Shown here: one piece after another, positions 3,984 through 5,181 of the stretch
Position numbering within the stretch: position 1 is the stretch's first letter
How the letters are laid out: the number at the start of each line of letters is the position of its first letter
The notes under the pieces: generated by a model
Database searches by the model: none
Told to the model about the DNA's origin: nothing
Seen by the model: only the letters and a program-made list of their open reading frames with translations
Assembly (NCBI GenBank): GCA_028873745.1
Contig: JAPPNT010000141.1
Location: 1 to 5,181 of the forward strand
Length of the DNA stretch: 5,181 nt
Origin: Chloroflexota bacterium
Lineage (GTDB): Bacteria; Chloroflexota; Dehalococcoidia; Lucifugimonadales; UBA1127
Direction: 5' to 3'
Translations under genes and position numbers: made by a program

Positions 3984-4691
3984 ATGGCCACCAACGGGGA
4001 AGCCCCAGTCGTCGTCGCCAGGGACGTGCACAAGACCTACGGCACGGGCGAGGTGCAGGTCCACGTCCTCAAGGGCGTGAGTCTCGACATCGCCCGAGGC
4101 GAGATGGTCGCCATCATGGGCCCCAGCGGAGGCGGCAAGACGACGCTCCTCAACTGCCTCTCCGGTCTCGACGACGTTGACTCCGGCACCATCACCATCG
4201 GCGGCTCCGACCTGTCGCAGATGAAGGACTCGGAGAAGACCCGCTTCCGCGCAACGAAGATGGGCTACATCTTCCAGGCCTTCAACCTGCTGCCCGTCCT
4301 GACCGCCCTCGAGAACGTCGAGATGCCCCTCCTCATCTCCGGCTTTCCGCCGAAGGAGTCGCGGGAGAAAGCCCGCACCGCCCTTGATCTCGTCGGCCTC
4401 TCCGATCGGTCTGGCCACTACCCCTCCCAGATGTCCGGCGGCCAGCAGCAGCGCGTCACCATCGCCCGAGCGCTCGTCAACCAGCCTGAGATCGTCTGGG
4501 CGGACGAGCCGACGGGCAACCTCGACAGCGAGACCGCCGCCGAGGTGATGGGCCTCCTCACCCGGCTCAACCGCGAGCTCAACAACACCTTTGTGATCAT
4601 CACCCACTCGGACGCCGTGGCCGAGCTGTCGCACAGGACCGTCCGCATGATGGACGGCCTAATCGTCGACCACGGCACGGGCACGGCGTAG
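3984..4691 (+). CDS. ABC transporter ATP-binding protein, LolD/MacB/FtsE type
   Basis: The 235-residue protein has all ABC ATPase motifs: Walker A GPSGGGKTT (46-54), Q-loop FQAFNLLP (97-104, Gln98), signature MSGGQQQR (150-157), Walker B EIVWADEP (169-176, Asp174 and catalytic Glu175), D-loop GNLD (178-181) and the switch histidine His208 in ITHSD. The KTYGTGEVQVHVLKGVS opening (17-33), GSDLSQM segment and FNLLPVLTALENVEMPL are typical of the COG1136 group (LolD, MacB, FtsE relatives), which work with FtsX-type permeases to drive lipoprotein release, peptide or drug export, or cell-envelope mechanotransmission. It would act as a dimer on the inner face of the cytoplasmic membrane. The start has a GGGGGAG ribosome binding site (3973-3979) 4 nt upstream. 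The permease gene follows after 4 nt. The substrate cannot be told from this protein. Confidence 0.95.
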   Translation: MATNGEAPVVVARDVHKTYGTGEVQVHVLKGVSLDIARGEMVAIMGPSGGGKTTLLNCLSGLDDVDSGTITIGGSDLSQMKDSEKTRFRATKMGYIFQAFNLLPVLTALENVEMPLLISGFPPKESREKARTALDLVGLSDRSGHYPSQMSGGQQQRVTIARALVNQPEIVWADEPTGNLDSETAAEVMGLLTRLNRELNNTFVIITHSDAVAELSHRTVRMMDGLIVDHGTGTA

Positions 4692-4695
4692 CGGC

Positions 4696-5181
4696 ATGGA
4701 CGAGCTATTCGGGGCGCCCATCGAGAACATAGCCACGGTGTTGGCCGTCATCTTTGCCGCCTTTATGGGCTTCCTCCTCTTCATCAGGCTCCGCAACCCC
4801 ATCCTCGTGACCATGGCCGTCCGGAACGCCCGCCGACGCCCCGGCCAGAGCCTCCTCATCCTCACGGGCCTCATGCTTGCGACGGCCATCATCTCCAGCG
4901 CCTTCACCGTCGGCGACTCCGTCTCCTACAGCATCAAGCGCGTCGCCACTGAGTCCCTCCGCTCCCTCGACGAGTTTGTCGTCGTCGACGAGGACTCCGA
5001 GCTGTGGGAGGGCCGCGAGCTGCCGAAGGGCTTCTCCGCCGGGAGCGTCCTCGCGTTGGAGGCGGACCTTGACGCCGACCCGGACGTCGACGGCGTGCTG
5101 CCCGTCCTGACCGAGGACGTCGCCGTCATCAACCCCGACAGCCGGCAGTTCGAGTCCGGCGCCCTGCTTGCGGGACTGCAT
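4696..5181 (+). CDS. FtsX/MacB-type ABC transporter permease, 3'-truncated by the window
   Basis: An ATG at 4696, 4 nt after the ATPase stop, opens a frame that runs without a stop to the window end (162 residues). A first membrane segment (about 12-30, IATVLAVIFAAFMGFLLFI) is followed by a basic loop RNPILVTMAVRNARRRPGQ (33-51) and a second membrane segment (about 52-72, SLLILTGLMLATAIISSAF). An acidic extracytoplasmic region begins with GDSVSYSIKR (73-82). From recall, this opening is typical of the large FtsX-domain permeases paired with LolD/MacB-like ATPases in Chloroflexota and other bacteria; such proteins often have two FtsX domains and around a thousand residues. No strong ribosome binding site is seen, which fits translational coupling. 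Substrate and full domain layout lie beyond the window. Confidence 0.88.
   Translation, partial: MDELFGAPIENIATVLAVIFAAFMGFLLFIRLRNPILVTMAVRNARRRPGQSLLILTGLMLATAIISSAFTVGDSVSYSIKRVATESLRSLDEFVVVDEDSELWEGRELPKGFSAGSVLALEADLDADPDVDGVLPVLTEDVAVINPDSRQFESGALLAGLH

Noticed and set aside
3879..4634. 251-residue minus-strand reading frame over the tRNA and ABC ATPase
   Set aside because: It crosses the tRNA gene and mirrors a clearly real ATPase. A short stretch resembling a familiar database entry (GIRTRDL-type sequence) is the known artefact of translating antisense tRNA.
4705..5181. 158-residue minus-strand frame at the right end
   Set aside because: The + strand frame from 4696 encodes two membrane segments and a permease-like sequence directly coupled to the ATPase gene; the opposite frame is Gly/Asp/Glu-rich with no recognisable features.

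Overview
The window is GC-rich bacterial chromosome with strong G/C bias at third codon positions. No marker here fixes the taxonomy. Family-level resemblance, recalled rather than searched, points to the Chloroflexota, perhaps Dehalococcoidia-like: a small protein with a GGQPGNQNARK motif, tandem PaREP1/HEPN-like proteins, and a large FtsX-type permease opening with an 'NPIL..MAVRN..RRPGQSLLILTGLMLAT' style N-terminus. All genes lie on the + strand, and none of the long minus-strand reading frames looks real.

Layout from left to right: (1) the 3' part of a small uncharacterised gene (1-366), already open at the window edge; (2) an AT-rich intergenic patch with A-tracts, inverted repeats and a T-run (about 370-475), then a GC-only hairpin just before the cinA ribosome binding site; (3) cinA (590-1825), full length with both domains; (4) a nested hairpin over the cinA stop codon that overlaps a candidate promoter, followed by two tandem paralogous PaREP1/HEPN-like small genes (1929-2351 and 2361-2720); (5) argC (2757-3785), apparently complete, with no other arginine gene visible; (6) a candidate promoter, a structured leader and a complete tRNA-Glu(UUC) with encoded CCA (3860-3936); (7) a 15-bp interrupted palindrome, then an ABC transporter ATPase (3984-4691) and, 4 nt later, the start of its FtsX/MacB-type permease (4696 to the window end, truncated).

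Most of the content is housekeeping: nicotinamide nucleotide salvage (CinA), arginine biosynthesis (ArgC), translation (tRNA-Glu) and an ABC ATPase/permease pair for envelope export or extraction. The least understood parts are the small 5' protein and the tandem PaREP1-like pair. Several short structured intergenic elements deserve a second look. I see no CRISPR array, insertion sequence, phage module or obvious defence system, and no convincing evidence of a wholly new system.
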